A stretch of DNA of 64,000 nucleotides from an uncultured Alphaproteobacteria bacterium (GCA_944392315.1 CALXWH010000020.1:1-64000), one strand, 5' to 3'; numbered from the stretch's first letter, positions 1-9,724 are shown. The notes: generated from the letters alone by a model not told the origin. Program-made: numbers and translations.

Positions 1-479
1 ACTCCGCTCTCATCTCTGAGGGCTCTTTTATCATAAAAGACCTTTCTTAAATTGCAAGCCTTTTTTGGGGAAACTTGGGCAACTTGTTGCCGCGGACTTT
101 TGTTCTTTGTGGGGCAGGGTTTTGGGTGCTACGCGCATGCTTCTTCTTTTGAGGATAGGGACTTAATCCTTTGTAAAGCAAGGTTTGCGCGTAACCGCGG
201 GATTATACCTCTTTGCCGAGCCTTTTTCTTTTCCTTGGCAATGGGGGAGCGTGGCGGCGGTGTGTGATTAAAAGTCGCAAAGTTGTATTTTGTTGCCGAG
301 CTTTTTTATTTCCTTGGCAATGGGGGGGAAATGGCGGCGGTGGTGTTTAAATACCGTGTGTTTGTTTAAGGAGCTTAATCTGTTGCCCGTTGGGGGAAGT
401 TGAGCCGACGCAAAATTGTGGGCTCGTTTTTTTTGATGTGACTCTTTGGTGGGAGCGGCGAAAATCTTTCTTTTTTCGG
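1..479. repeat. Intergenic repeat block, copy 1 (upstream of family gene)
   Basis: No gene is supported here. The first ~90 bases match 34660-34750, including the palindrome TCTTTTAT-c-ATAAAAGA. From about 78 the block holds the hairpin GGCAAC-TT-GTTGCC, a degenerate copy of the unit tandemly repeated at 33127, and the paired motifs around 'ccgcgggattatacc' and 'gtgattaaaagtcgcaaag'. The same order of motifs recurs at 33.1-34.15 kb and 48.5-49.2 kb. Short open frames here are not conserved between copies, so I treat the block as non-coding. Confidence 0.75.
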
Positions 480-517
480 TTGCGCTATTCTTAAAATCGT
501 GGTATTCTCCTTTTATG
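480..517 (+). promoter_or_regulatory. Family promoter with ATG at predicted +1
   Basis: TTGCGC at 480-485 and TATTCT at 503-508 are separated by 17 bp. The A of an ATG lies at 515, 7 nt after the -10 box, giving a three-codon upstream frame (MFG stop). The same geometry is seen before the genes at 4837, 22624, 49339 and 51133. Confidence 0.7.
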
Positions 518-539
518 TTTGGTTAATGAAAGAGCGCAA

Positions 540-2762
540 ATGTTTGTGGATATTACAAATCAAAAATCACCGTTGGCGGTGGAAAATCTCCTTACCCCCT
601 ATAAAAAAGGGCGGATGCTTAAAGGTGTGCGGCAACCGAAAGAACATATTATGCCTGAAATATGTGCGGAAGTGCTGCAATCCACGAATTACGCCCGCAA
701 CATCAAAGATATGCTCCTTTGCATTGCAGAGCTTCCGGAAGATGAGCAGGCGCAATTCAAAGAAATTTTGTTGGCAACGTTTGAGATGCGCGAACAGCCG
801 AACGATATTCTCATCTTGGGTAAAAAATTGGCGCATGTGGCAGGCTTTGAAGCGGCGCTTAATCGGGTGTTGAAACAAAAAAGTGAGGAGAAACGCACCT
901 ATTTGGCTTCAGCGCCCGAAAGAATCTGGACGCTTGAAACAACCAACAGCCATTTGGATGTGGAGACGTCGTTTGAAAAATATAGTCGGCTGCTTTGTTT
1001 GAGCGATAATACGATACGTTTGGGGCGGACAAGGTATGATCAGAAAATCTTGCCGCCGATTATTGAAGCGCCGAACAGCCTTTTTATCAATTTTTTTGGT
1101 AAAAATGCGTGCGACGGTTCCAGACTTCGGAAAATTATCGTCAAAGAGGGTGGAACGGTCGCGATGACAGATGTTAATCCGTTGCCGAAACAAGTTGATT
1201 TAACCGCTTGTAAACGCGTCATTATCGGCTTTTATGATTTGAAATATACCAAAGAGTGGAAATATCAACCCGAGGCGCTCACCTGCACGGAGCATGATTT
1301 GGATTTGTCGGGGGAAAATTTGGATTTTTCCGCTTTCGGGCGCGTGGTCTTGGAGCGGTGTTCGGTCGGACAAGATGCAAAAATTATCTTTCGCAAAGGG
1401 GTGGAGGTTAATCTTTGCGGCATTATAGGCGTGCTCCCTCAGGATATTGATTTTTCCGAATGCTCTCAAGTGGCGCTTGATATGGATGATTTGGCGTATC
1501 TTAAAAATCTGCGCTTCAAAAAAGGGGCTAAAGTGACGCTCAAAAATGTGAAAAAATTGCCGCCGGATATGGATTTTTCCGAATGTGATGAGGTGAACCT
1601 TATCGGGTGTGATTTGAGTTCACAGCCGCATCTTCGCTTTAAGAGCGGGGCGAAGGTTAATCTTGAAAAATCGTACAATCTGCCCGAAAATATTGATTTT
1701 TCGGAATGTGCGGAAGTGGATTTGAACCGCTGCGATCTTCAGGCGCAATCGCAACTGCGTTTCAAAAAGGGGGCAAAGGTCAATTTGGCAGGGGCAACCA
1801 ATCTGCCGAACGATTTGGATTTTTCGGAATGTCCGGAGGTTATCTTAAGCCGTTGTGATTTAAGGGGGCAAACGCGGCTCAGGTTTATGAAGGGGGCAAA
1901 GGTTGGGTTAAACGATATTGATAAATTTCCGGAAAATTTTGATGTGTCACCGTGTGCAGATATTAACTTCAACGGGAGTGATTTGGCGAATATGTCTCGG
2001 CTCTCTTTTGGCGAGGGGGCTAAAGTTTCTATGTTGGGGACGACTAATCTTCCGAAAAATGTGGATTTTTCTGCCGCGGCTAAACTTGAAATGCAAGGAT
2101 GTGACTTGGCAGAGCAAAATCAACTTCGCTTTCATGACGGGGCGGTGGTTCATTTGGTTGATGTCGGGAACTTAAAAAACGGGGCGGATTTTTCTAACTG
2201 CGCGGAACTTAAAATCGTCAATGGCGATATGGGGGAGCTCTCATGGCTTGGGTTTCGCGAAGGTTCTCTTGTCCGCTTAAAATCGGTTTCTAACCTGCCG
2301 GCGGGGGTGGATTTTTCTCCTTGTGCCGATGTTTCCATAGAATTTTGTGATTTGAAAAAATTCTCAGCGCTTTGTTTGGGCAAGGGGGCTCGGGTTAATT
2401 TGGAAAATGTGGCGCATATGCCGGCGTTTGTGGATTTATCGGACTGTAGTAAGATTGATACTTATCAGTGCGATTGGTGGAATACCCGAAAGCTGGTGTT
2501 GCGCAACCAAGCCCAGATTAACCAGTATTTTGATTTTGAGGATAAAAAAGGCAATCAACTCATTTTTACCGAAAAGCTCAGTGCAACGGAACTGCAAGCA
2601 CTTAACAAAGAAAGAGAACTTGAGCTCGGGATGATTAAACTTCGGTCGGATGAGCTCAAGCGGAAGGCGCTCAAAGCCTCGTTGGCGCAGATGGCTCAAG
2701 GCTCTCAAAGCAAATCTTCCGGTTCGTTCTTTTCTCGCTTGTTTGGGCGTGGCGGACGCTAA
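540..2762 (+). CDS. Solenoid-repeat family protein (paralogue 1)
   Basis: 740 residues; function unknown. Residues 1-~110 are the family N-terminal domain (MFVDITN.KSPLAVENLLTPYKKG, then a helical stretch with STNYARNIKDML and REQPNDIL). From about residue 250 there are ten ~41-residue repeats, each DFSxCxEVxLxxCDL followed by LRFKxGAKVxL and LPxN, resembling a cysteine-containing LRR solenoid. A C-terminal cap follows, and the chain ends FGRGGR. No signal peptide or membrane segment is visible, so it is cytosolic or exported by a specialised route. ATG 540 is chosen because all paralogues start MFV-like; the TTG at 519 lies only a few bases past the predicted transcription start. A SD-like GAAAGAG precedes the ATG. 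Confidence 0.9.
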   Translation: MFVDITNQKSPLAVENLLTPYKKGRMLKGVRQPKEHIMPEICAEVLQSTNYARNIKDMLLCIAELPEDEQAQFKEILLATFEMREQPNDILILGKKLAHVAGFEAALNRVLKQKSEEKRTYLASAPERIWTLETTNSHLDVETSFEKYSRLLCLSDNTIRLGRTRYDQKILPPIIEAPNSLFINFFGKNACDGSRLRKIIVKEGGTVAMTDVNPLPKQVDLTACKRVIIGFYDLKYTKEWKYQPEALTCTEHDLDLSGENLDFSAFGRVVLERCSVGQDAKIIFRKGVEVNLCGIIGVLPQDIDFSECSQVALDMDDLAYLKNLRFKKGAKVTLKNVKKLPPDMDFSECDEVNLIGCDLSSQPHLRFKSGAKVNLEKSYNLPENIDFSECAEVDLNRCDLQAQSQLRFKKGAKVNLAGATNLPNDLDFSECPEVILSRCDLRGQTRLRFMKGAKVGLNDIDKFPENFDVSPCADINFNGSDLANMSRLSFGEGAKVSMLGTTNLPKNVDFSAAAKLEMQGCDLAEQNQLRFHDGAVVHLVDVGNLKNGADFSNCAELKIVNGDMGELSWLGFREGSLVRLKSVSNLPAGVDFSPCADVSIEFCDLKKFSALCLGKGARVNLENVAHMPAFVDLSDCSKIDTYQCDWWNTRKLVLRNQAQINQYFDFEDKKGNQLIFTEKLSATELQALNKERELELGMIKLRSDELKRKALKASLAQMAQGSQSKSSGSFFSRLFGRGGR

Positions 2763-2801
2763 GTTTATATTTTGGCGACAGCTTTGATTTTTCCTATAGA
2801 A

Positions 2802-2838
2802 AAAGGGAAGTCAGCTTGTGCTGAAACTCCCCTTTTTT
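2802..2838 (+). terminator. Intrinsic terminator
   Basis: An imperfect hairpin (AAGGGAAGTCAGC / GCTGAAACTCCCCTT) is followed by six Ts. It ends the gene at 540 and lies between convergent genes. Confidence 0.7.
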
Positions 2839-2847
2839 GTTGCGTTC

Positions 2848-2875
2848 TTACTTACTTACTTACTTACTTACTTAC
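2848..2875. repeat. (TTAC)7 microsatellite over the argS stop codon
   Basis: Seven perfect TTAC units. The argS stop codon (minus strand TAA, 2872-2874) lies in the last unit. Because each unit read on the minus strand contains TAA in one frame, the tract supplies back-up stops in several frames. Confidence 0.9.
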
Positions 2876-4653
2876 ATCTTTCTTGGTGCTTTGAAGCCCA
2901 AAATGTTGATGCAGATATCCAAAACTTTTAAGGTTAGCGTTATCAGCCCGACTAAAGAGCTCAAAACGGTTTCATTTGTTTCAGCCAATATCTTCTTATC
3001 ATGGTAGAACACGTTGAATTTATTGGATATTTCATAAATGTAGGAGCAAATAATGGACGGAGCGTCTTTTTTGTACGCCTCGTTGATGGTATGGCTGAAA
3101 CGAGTTAAGGTCAGCGCCAAATCTCTTTGGCTTGCTGTTTCAAACTTGCCGTCAATTTGAGCAGGGCTTTGTTCTAACTTTTGCATCAAAGCGGCATGGT
3201 GCTCGCGTAACTTTGTCAATATAGATTTAATGCGCACCATCGTATACAAAATATACGGGCCGGTGTTGCCCTCAAAAGAGGCGAACTTGTCTATATCAAA
3301 AATGTAATTGCTCTCGCATGGGTTCATCAAGTCACCGTACTTTATCGCTGCTAAGCCGATAATTTGGCGCAACTCGGTCAGCTCTTCGGGGCTTAGCTTA
3401 TCGCCGTCTTTGATGTTGACCTGATTTTCTACCGTATCCAAAAGCTCGGATAACTTCATTGTGCCGCCGGCTCTGGTCTTAAACGGTTTGCCGTCTTTGC
3501 CGTTGACCGTGCCGAAACCGATGAACGATAATTCCGTATTCGGTTTGACGATACCGGTCTTTTTCGCACAACGGAACACCCGCTCAAAGTGCAAATTTTG
3601 GCGCTTATCTACCACATACATCACTCTATCCGGCGCAAAGTCTTTTTCTCTCTGCACCAAGGTCGCCAAATCGGTTGTTTCATATATCGCACTGCCGTCT
3701 GACTTCAAAATAATGCACGGCGGTATCGGCGCGGTGTCGCTTTCTTCTTTTACATCAACCACCAAAGCGCCTTCGCTCTCGTACGCATAGCCTTGGTCTT
3801 TCATCCGTTTTACCATATCCGGCACATAGGCATCCGAATCGCTCTCGCCCAGCCACAAGTCAAAATCCACATCCAAGCGGCTGTAGTTCTTTTTCAAATC
3901 TGCCAAAGAGACGTTTAAGATATGTTTCCACAATGCGCGGTAGCCGGCTCTTCCTTTTTGCAACTCTTTGGTGGCTAAACGCGCGGCTTCCAAATAGGCT
4001 TCATCTTCTTTGGACTTGGCGGAGGCAAAAGGATATATCTCCTCCAAATCTTTTAAGCTAAACGGCGGCGTTGCGGGATATTCGCCGGTGTAATTTTCAT
4101 CAAAATAAACCAAATCAGGCTTTCTTACGCTCAATTCATGAATAATCAAGCCCATTTGCAAGCCCCAGTCGCCCAAGTGCGCATCGCCGATAACCTTGTT
4201 GCCGACAAAGCGGTTTAAGCGTTTCAAACACTCGCCGATTACGGCCGAGCGCAAGTGTCCGACGTGCAAAGGTTTGGCTACATTCGGCCCGCCATAGTCT
4301 ATGACAAGTGTTTTCGGGTTTTCAATTTTCGCAAAGCCGCAGTCTTTTTCTTGGTTCATTTCGCTTAGGTATTGGCCGATGAACGCGTCTTTGACCATGA
4401 TGTTGATAAACCCCGGAGCCACAACGTTTACACTCTCTATCAAGTTATTTTCAGCGATGTTGTTGATGACGTCGTTTGCTATCATCAGCGGTGCTTTATG
4501 GTATTGTTTGGCGCCGGACATCGCTCCGTTGCACTGAAACTGGCATAAATCCGGTCGGGCGGATACAACAACGCGCCCTAATTTTTCATCATAGCCCGCT
4601 TTGGTGAAGGCTTGCGCAAAGATTTGGTTTAATTTTTCTATGACCGTTTGCAC
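2872..4653 (-). CDS. argS: Arginyl-tRNA synthetase
   Basis: 593 residues, normal for class I ArgRS, which charges tRNA-Arg with arginine in the cytosol. An N-terminal tRNA-binding domain (about residues 1-110) is followed by the HIGH-type motif HVGH at 130-133 in AKPLHVGHLRS. The KMSKS-like region is KPFKTRAGGTMKL near residue 390, and an all-alpha anticodon-binding domain ends the protein. A SD-like AGGAG lies upstream on the minus strand. It is convergent with the family gene at 540 and divergent from the one at 4837. It appears complete. Confidence 0.97.
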   Translation of the reverse strand: MQTVIEKLNQIFAQAFTKAGYDEKLGRVVVSARPDLCQFQCNGAMSGAKQYHKAPLMIANDVINNIAENNLIESVNVVAPGFINIMVKDAFIGQYLSEMNQEKDCGFAKIENPKTLVIDYGGPNVAKPLHVGHLRSAVIGECLKRLNRFVGNKVIGDAHLGDWGLQMGLIIHELSVRKPDLVYFDENYTGEYPATPPFSLKDLEEIYPFASAKSKEDEAYLEAARLATKELQKGRAGYRALWKHILNVSLADLKKNYSRLDVDFDLWLGESDSDAYVPDMVKRMKDQGYAYESEGALVVDVKEESDTAPIPPCIILKSDGSAIYETTDLATLVQREKDFAPDRVMYVVDKRQNLHFERVFRCAKKTGIVKPNTELSFIGFGTVNGKDGKPFKTRAGGTMKLSELLDTVENQVNIKDGDKLSPEELTELRQIIGLAAIKYGDLMNPCESNYIFDIDKFASFEGNTGPYILYTMVRIKSILTKLREHHAALMQKLEQSPAQIDGKFETASQRDLALTLTRFSHTINEAYKKDAPSIICSYIYEISNKFNVFYHDKKILAETNETVLSSLVGLITLTLKVLDICINILGFKAPRKM

Positions 4654-4777
4654 TGTTTGTTCTCCTTAGGTGTCTCGTTTAATCTTGGCAGTGATAGTAA
4701 GCTAAAAAAGGCTTAATTGTCAAGTCTTATAGGGGTAAAATTTGAGCGTCTGGAGCGGACTTGGGATGTCTTTCTTA

Positions 4778-4815
4778 TTGCATCATTTCTTAATCTGTGT
4801 TATCCTTTATTTATG
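4778..4815 (+). promoter_or_regulatory. Family promoter with ATG at predicted +1
   Basis: TTGCAT at 4778-4783, 17-bp spacer, TATCCT at 4801-4806. ATG begins at 4813, 7 nt beyond the -10, and opens a frame of three codons (MLD stop). Confidence 0.65.
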
Positions 4816-4836
4816 TTAGATTGAGGGAAAACGTTT

Positions 4837-6633
4837 ATGTTTGTTGATATTACGGATTTTAAGTCAGCGATTGGTGTGGAAAATATTTTAACCCCCTATA
4901 AAAAGGGGCGCTTGGCTCCTGATAAAAAAATACGTCTCTCCAGAGAGCCGATTACGCTTCAAGTTTGTTGGGAGGTTTTGCGTTCCACGAACTATGCCCG
5001 CAACATCAAAGATATGCTCTTATGCATTGCCGAACTCCCTCAAGCGGAGCAGGCGCAATTCAAAGACGTTGTTTTAGCCGTGTTTTCTAACCGCGAACAG
5101 CCGAACGATATTCTCATCTTGGGCAAAAAATTGGCGCACGCGGCAGGCTATGAGGCGGCCCTTAACGAGGCTTTGAAATTTGAAAAAGGGGACGCGTTGG
5201 CCTCTCTGGCGCAAAAGGGTAAAATGTATGTGACTTATGATAAGCGCGTGGAAAAGGTGAATTTGAGAGATTATCACAAGTTGTTGTGTTTGAGAGAGGG
5301 CGAGGTTTATATCTATGAACACAGTAAACTGCCGCCCGTGATTGAGGCGCCTTATTCGCAAAAACTGACGTTGGCTAATGTCAACCTTGAGGGGGTGCAA
5401 AAAATTGTGCCGCAAAACGGCGGAGAGGTTAAATTTACCAAGGTGAAAAACGAACCGGTGGGGTTGGATGTTTCGGCGGCGGGGCGGATTTTGGTGGGAA
5501 CGTATGATACGGATTTGTTAAAAACGTGGAAATGCGCTCGCGAAAATTTGGTTTATGATGTCGGATACTATTATCTTCGCGGCGAAATTGATTTGACGCT
5601 TTTTGATGAGGTGGGGATTTATGAATCTACGTTTGATAACGAGATTAAGCTCAAATTAAGAGACGGGGGAAAACTCACCATATCTCACACCGAAAATGTG
5701 CCGCAAGATTTGGATACGGCGCTTTGCGCGGAGCTGAAACTTCTAAATTGTGATTTGAAAAATCGTGAAAAAATGGTCTTTTGTTCGGGGGCAAAAGTGG
5801 ATTTGAGCTATTGTTCTCATCTGCCGGAGGAGCTTGATTTTTCTGCTTGTGATGAGGTGGCGCTGGATGGGTGTGATTTGGAATATCGGCGGTGTCCACG
5901 TTTCAAAAAAGGGGCAAAGGTCAGCTTTGTGAATGCGAAAAATTTGCCGGAAAATATTGATTTATCTGAATGTGCTGATGTGAACTTGTCTTATTGTGAT
6001 GCGGGGGTGTTTGGCAAGGACGCGTTTAAGAGCGCAAAGAGGCTTATTTTGGCGCATGCGGTGAACCTGCCGGAAGATATTGATTTTTCGGGTTGCGTTA
6101 TCCTTAATCTTGAGGATTGTGATTTGAAAAATCAGGCCAAAAATCTTGATTTTTCGGGGTGTTCTGTTCTTAATCTTGAGGGGTGTGATTTGAAAAATCA
6201 GACGCATCTCCGTTTTGGTGATAACGCCAAAGTACAATTAAAATATGCCAAAGCGGTGCCCGAAAATACGGATTTTTCTCCTTGTCGTGCGGTTGATTTG
6301 AAGGGATGTCGGCTCGTTTGGAATGGGGTGGCGCGTTTTGGCGATAAGGCTAAAGTCAACTTGGAGAGTGCAAAAATTTCGGCCGATGTTTTGGATGTTT
6401 CGGCTTGCGACAAGGTTTCTTTGGAACTGTGCGACATCAGCGATGTGCGAAAAATTATCTTCAGAGACGGGGCGCAAGCGGTGCAGAGCAAAGTGCTTTT
6501 GCCTAAGTCTTGGGGTGGCGAATTTGTGATGTTATCCGGTGGGGCGGCGGCGCCTATAACGGATGAAAAAGAGGATGAATCGCTTATTAAACGTTTGGTC
6601 GGAAAGTTTTGGATCAAGGGCGGCCGCGGATAA
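4837..6633 (+). CDS. Solenoid-repeat family protein (paralogue 2)
   Basis: 598 residues, unknown function. The N-terminal domain (MFVDITDFKSAIGVENILTP... STNYARNIKDMLLCIAEL... NREQPNDIL) spans residues 1-~110. From residue ~200 come degenerate then regular ~41-residue repeats (DFSACDEVALDGCDL, RFKKGAKVSF). Around residues 415-455 two half-repeats with NLEDCDLKNQ/NLEGCDLKNQ are nearly identical, a recent internal duplication. The cap and C-terminus read WIKGGRG. GAGGGAAA precedes ATG 4837. The next paralogue starts only 15 nt downstream, so the two probably form an operon. Confidence 0.9.
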   Translation: MFVDITDFKSAIGVENILTPYKKGRLAPDKKIRLSREPITLQVCWEVLRSTNYARNIKDMLLCIAELPQAEQAQFKDVVLAVFSNREQPNDILILGKKLAHAAGYEAALNEALKFEKGDALASLAQKGKMYVTYDKRVEKVNLRDYHKLLCLREGEVYIYEHSKLPPVIEAPYSQKLTLANVNLEGVQKIVPQNGGEVKFTKVKNEPVGLDVSAAGRILVGTYDTDLLKTWKCARENLVYDVGYYYLRGEIDLTLFDEVGIYESTFDNEIKLKLRDGGKLTISHTENVPQDLDTALCAELKLLNCDLKNREKMVFCSGAKVDLSYCSHLPEELDFSACDEVALDGCDLEYRRCPRFKKGAKVSFVNAKNLPENIDLSECADVNLSYCDAGVFGKDAFKSAKRLILAHAVNLPEDIDFSGCVILNLEDCDLKNQAKNLDFSGCSVLNLEGCDLKNQTHLRFGDNAKVQLKYAKAVPENTDFSPCRAVDLKGCRLVWNGVARFGDKAKVNLESAKISADVLDVSACDKVSLELCDISDVRKIIFRDGAQAVQSKVLLPKSWGGEFVMLSGGAAAPITDEKEDESLIKRLVGKFWIKGGRG

Positions 6634-6648
6634 AAATGGGGGGTGATG

Positions 6649-7826
6649 ATGTGGGTAGATATTTCTGATTTCAAATCAGCTTTGGCGGTTGAAAATATTT
6701 TGACCCCTCATAAAAAAGGGCGCTTATCTTCTGATAAAAAGACACGTCTTCCCAAAGAGCCGATAACGCCTGAAATATGTATGGAGGTGCTCAAATCCAC
6801 CAACTACGCCCGAAACATTAAAGATATGCTCCTTTGCATTGCCGAGCTCCCTCAAGCGGAGCAGGCGCAATTCAAAGACGTTGTTTTAGCCGTGTTTTCT
6901 AACCGCGAACAGCCGGATGATATTTTAGAGGTGGCTGAAAACTTGGCGCAAACTTCCGGTTATCTTCCGGAACTTCAGGAGGAATTTAATAAAAGTTACG
7001 ACGGGCGATTTTTTTATAGCGCTAACTATTTGAAAGAGGCGATTTCTACCACGGAAGAGCAATATAATCCGGCGTGGGCAAAATGCGGTAAAATTACCTT
7101 TTGCGGTGAAACGGCGAAAATTGAAGACCAAAAGGCGTTGCCTTTGCAATTAGAGTTTTTTCAAGTGCATGATGTACACATGACAAATAACGATATGACG
7201 GGCGTTGAAAGTTTGTATTTTCGTGATGTCAATAATCAGGTACAGATGAGAGGGCTACAAAATTTGTCGGCCGCGTTGACGTTTGATGCGGTCTTTCATG
7301 TGGGGTTGCATCATCTTGATTTTTCTCACTGTCCCGAGCTGCGTTTTTTGAATCTTTATGACACCAGCATCCATCACTCCAAGGGGTTGCCGGAGGTTTT
7401 GGATGTGTCAACGATTCAATCGGTGTTTATTGATAGTTCTGATTTAACAAGCGTGCGGGAATTTAAGTTAAACCGCGCACATAATCAGTTTTCCATTATT
7501 GATTCATCTAATCTTCCTGATAATATGGTAATTGACGGCGCCTCAATGATTACGTTGACCGGTTCTTCGTGGGTTGATGCCGAGAATTTGACGCTTAAAA
7601 ACGCTGAGAAAATCAAAATTATTCCCTTAAACTAGACTTCTCTAAAGTGGATGAAGTGCAGTTGGATGAGGCGCATTTTTCAAGCGGAACGGAGCTTATT
7701 TTCAAAAATCGTCAACAGATGGTTGAAAGCAGATTTGTTGCGGGTGATACTCTCACCGTGCGTTTTGCCGATGAAGAAAAAACGCCGCTCTGGAATTGGT
7801 TCGGGCTTACAAAACGCAGCCGTTAA
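6649..7826 (+). pseudogene. Solenoid-repeat family protein (paralogue 3), frameshifted
   Basis: The N-terminal domain is intact (MWVDISDFKSALAVENILTP...). Zero frame stops at TAG 7633-7635 after about 328 residues. In the -1 frame, from 7632, a further 64 codons run to TAA 7824-7826 and encode LDFSKVDEVQLDEAHF, LIFKNRQQMVES and VRFADEE, which is the repeat plus C-terminal cap of the family. So the gene either carries a one-base indel or is read by -1 slippage at CTTAAAC (7626-7632). It has fewer repeats than its relatives. ATG 6649 is preferred among GTG 6643, ATG 6646 and ATG 6649 because it aligns with the family start; a G-run supplies the SD. About 70 nt in the N-terminal part are identical to paralogue 2. 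Confidence 0.8.
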
Positions 7827-7839
7827 GATAACGCTCGGG

Positions 7840-8060
7840 CAGTGCACTTGTGCACGTCTACTTGGTTCTTTGTGGAGAGGGGTTTGAGGCGCAACGCTCG
7901 GGCAATGTACTCTTTTGCCGTCTACTTTGTTCTTTGTGGAGCTAGAGCTTGGCGCAACGCTCAAGCAATGTACATTGGTGCACTTGGGCAACTTGGTGCA
8001 CTTGTGCACGTCTACTTTAGTCCTTTATGGAGCGGGGTTAGAGGCGCAACGCATAGGGGA
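7840..8060. repeat. Three degenerate ~70-90-bp direct repeats with hairpins
   Basis: Three units begin with 'gtctactt' (about 7856, 7930, 8010), each with 'ctttgtgga' or 'ctttatgga' and 'ggcgcaacgc'. The perfect hairpin GTGCAC-TT-GTGCAC occurs at 7842-7855 and 7996-8009. No coding potential is supported. The repeats end at the corA stop. Confidence 0.75.
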
Positions 8061-8073
8061 GCTTGGGCTTTGC

Positions 8074-9027
8074 TTAGAACATTCCTTTGCGCTTGAAGTA
8101 GATGATGGTGGAAATGGTGGCTATGGCTGATAAACCCATCACAATCCAAAATCCGTTCGGATTGCCGGCAAACGCAACCGGTACGTTCATCCCCCAGAAC
8201 GAGGCTAACATCGTCGGGATGGATAAGATAATCGTTATCGCTGCTAAGAATTTCATCACTAAGTTCACGTTGTTGTTGATGATGCTCGCAAAACCATCCA
8301 TCATCCCCTCTAAAATGGAACGGTGCATATCCACCATCTCTATCGCCTGCTTGTTTTCTATTATCACGTCATCCAAAAAGTCCGAATCGTCAGCGCTGAA
8401 ATTGGCTAACTTCGCAACCGACGGCGTCCGCATTAAACGCAATAACTTCAACAACACTAAATGATTGTCTTTTAACGCGGTGGTGAAATATACGAGCGAC
8501 TTTTGAATTTCCATCAACTGAAACAGCTCTTTGTTTGAGGTGGTCTTTCTTAAGGCATATTCCAACTCATCGGTCCGCTTGTTGATGATGGTTAAATATT
8601 TCAAATAGTATTGCGTGCATTTGTATAAAATGCTCAGCATAAAGCGCGCCCGATCACGGGTGTCAAACGTCTTGGCCGTGGAGCGGTTAAACGAACTCAA
8701 AACCCGATTTTCACGGGCGCAAATCGTGATGAAATTTTTGGGCGTTATCACCAAACCGCACGGCAAAGTGTCAAAATTGCCTTCGTCATCCAATAGGGGT
8801 AAATTGATGATTATCGCCAGAGAATTTTTTTCTTGCTCAATGCGCGAACGCTCGTCCGCATCCAATGAGTTGCTCAAGATGTCATAATCTATGTGCAAAA
8901 ACGTGGATACTTGCAAAAGCTCGTCTTCGTTCGGATTTACCAGCGAGCACCAGGTCATCGGCAGAATCTTGTTTTTTTTGAGCTTTGCGAGCTTGCCTGT
9001 TTCTTCGGTTCTATATATTCTCAGCAT
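8074..9027 (-). CDS. corA: CorA-family magnesium transporter
   Basis: 317 residues, the usual length. A large cytosolic N-terminal domain is followed by two C-terminal membrane helices; the first ends in the signature GMN (about residues 279-281, in SFWGMNVP), and the acidic/hydrophobic periplasmic loop NPNGFW follows. The tail is basic (FKRKGMF). The family forms pentameric channels for Mg2+ (also Co2+ or Ni2+) in the inner membrane. A strong SD (AAGGAGGGG) precedes the ATG. It is monocistronic, downstream of tRNA-Leu on the same strand. Confidence 0.93.
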   Translation of the reverse strand: MLRIYRTEETGKLAKLKKNKILPMTWCSLVNPNEDELLQVSTFLHIDYDILSNSLDADERSRIEQEKNSLAIIINLPLLDDEGNFDTLPCGLVITPKNFITICARENRVLSSFNRSTAKTFDTRDRARFMLSILYKCTQYYLKYLTIINKRTDELEYALRKTTSNKELFQLMEIQKSLVYFTTALKDNHLVLLKLLRLMRTPSVAKLANFSADDSDFLDDVIIENKQAIEMVDMHRSILEGMMDGFASIINNNVNLVMKFLAAITIILSIPTMLASFWGMNVPVAFAGNPNGFWIVMGLSAIATISTIIYFKRKGMF

Positions 9028-9233
9028 AGCCCCTCCTTGTGCTGCGCACTTTCAAAAAAATTACAACCCTATACGAACGCTTGCAGCAAATTCTCAAACG
9101 ATCTTATTTTTTATTTCCCTTTGTGGGTGATGACCTTGTTAGCGAAGTTCTTTTTTGGCTTCCTCTGTCGTCACTTTGGGAACAAGTTTTCTTTTTGCTT
9201 ATTTAAGTCTTTACTTTTAGAGCAAGTTTTTTG

Positions 9234-9319
9234 TGGTGCGGCCAAGAAGACTTGAACTTCCACGGGCTTAGCCCATAACGACCTCAACGTTACGCGTCTA
9301 CCAATTCCGCCATGGCCGC
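9234..9319 (-). tRNA. tRNA-Leu (anticodon GAG)
   Basis: Reading the minus strand from 9319, acceptor arms GCGGCCA/TGGCCGC pair. The anticodon loop TTGAGGT gives GAG, and there is a long variable arm as expected for leucine. CCA is encoded (9234-9236). It reads CUC and CUU codons. Confidence 0.96.
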
Positions 9320-9695
9320 ACGTTCGGTGTCTTGTTTATCTAACATACTTTCCCAGACACCTTGGTTTGCCGCAAACGCTTCGTTCATGCCATCGGCTTA
9401 TTCTTATTTGCGTTTGCGCGACGTTCCTTTTGTTACAGCATTTTTTTTTAAGAATCAAGTTTTTTTTGTGCAGATGTGGATTTTTTTTAGGCTTAACCCC
9501 AAAAAAAATATACATTCGTAGGTGTGCACATTATTAAATGCTCTTGATAGATTTGCTCGCTTTTATTTTTTTGACTTAATATCTTATCTAGACCATGCGG
9601 TTCGGGTTATGACCTAAACTTCTTTTATCCTTTTTTTTCCGAACGGCGTGGTTTTTTTTCTTTTTATCGCGTGCGCCTTTTTTGTTTTATTTTGC
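9320..9695. other. Intergenic, no gene seen
   Basis: T-rich sequence with long T and A runs. I see no conserved frame, no copy of the window's repeat families and no convincing hairpin. Confidence 0.6.
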
Positions 9696-9724
9696 TTGCG
9701 CTATTTAAAAAAATTTGTTATACT
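9696..9724 (+). promoter_or_regulatory. Sigma-70-type promoter
   Basis: TTGCGC (9696-9701), 17-bp spacer, TATACT (9719-9724). The -35 is the same TTGC type as in the family promoters. Transcription would start ~9731, leaving a ~120-nt T-rich leader before the ATG. Confidence 0.65.

Noticed and set aside
499-873. 124-codon frame overlapping the start of the gene at 540
   Set aside because: Shadow frame of the family gene; starts upstream of the predicted transcript start.
2848-2875. Phase-variable switch in argS
   Set aside because: The tract lies at the stop codon, so unit loss or gain leaves the protein unchanged.
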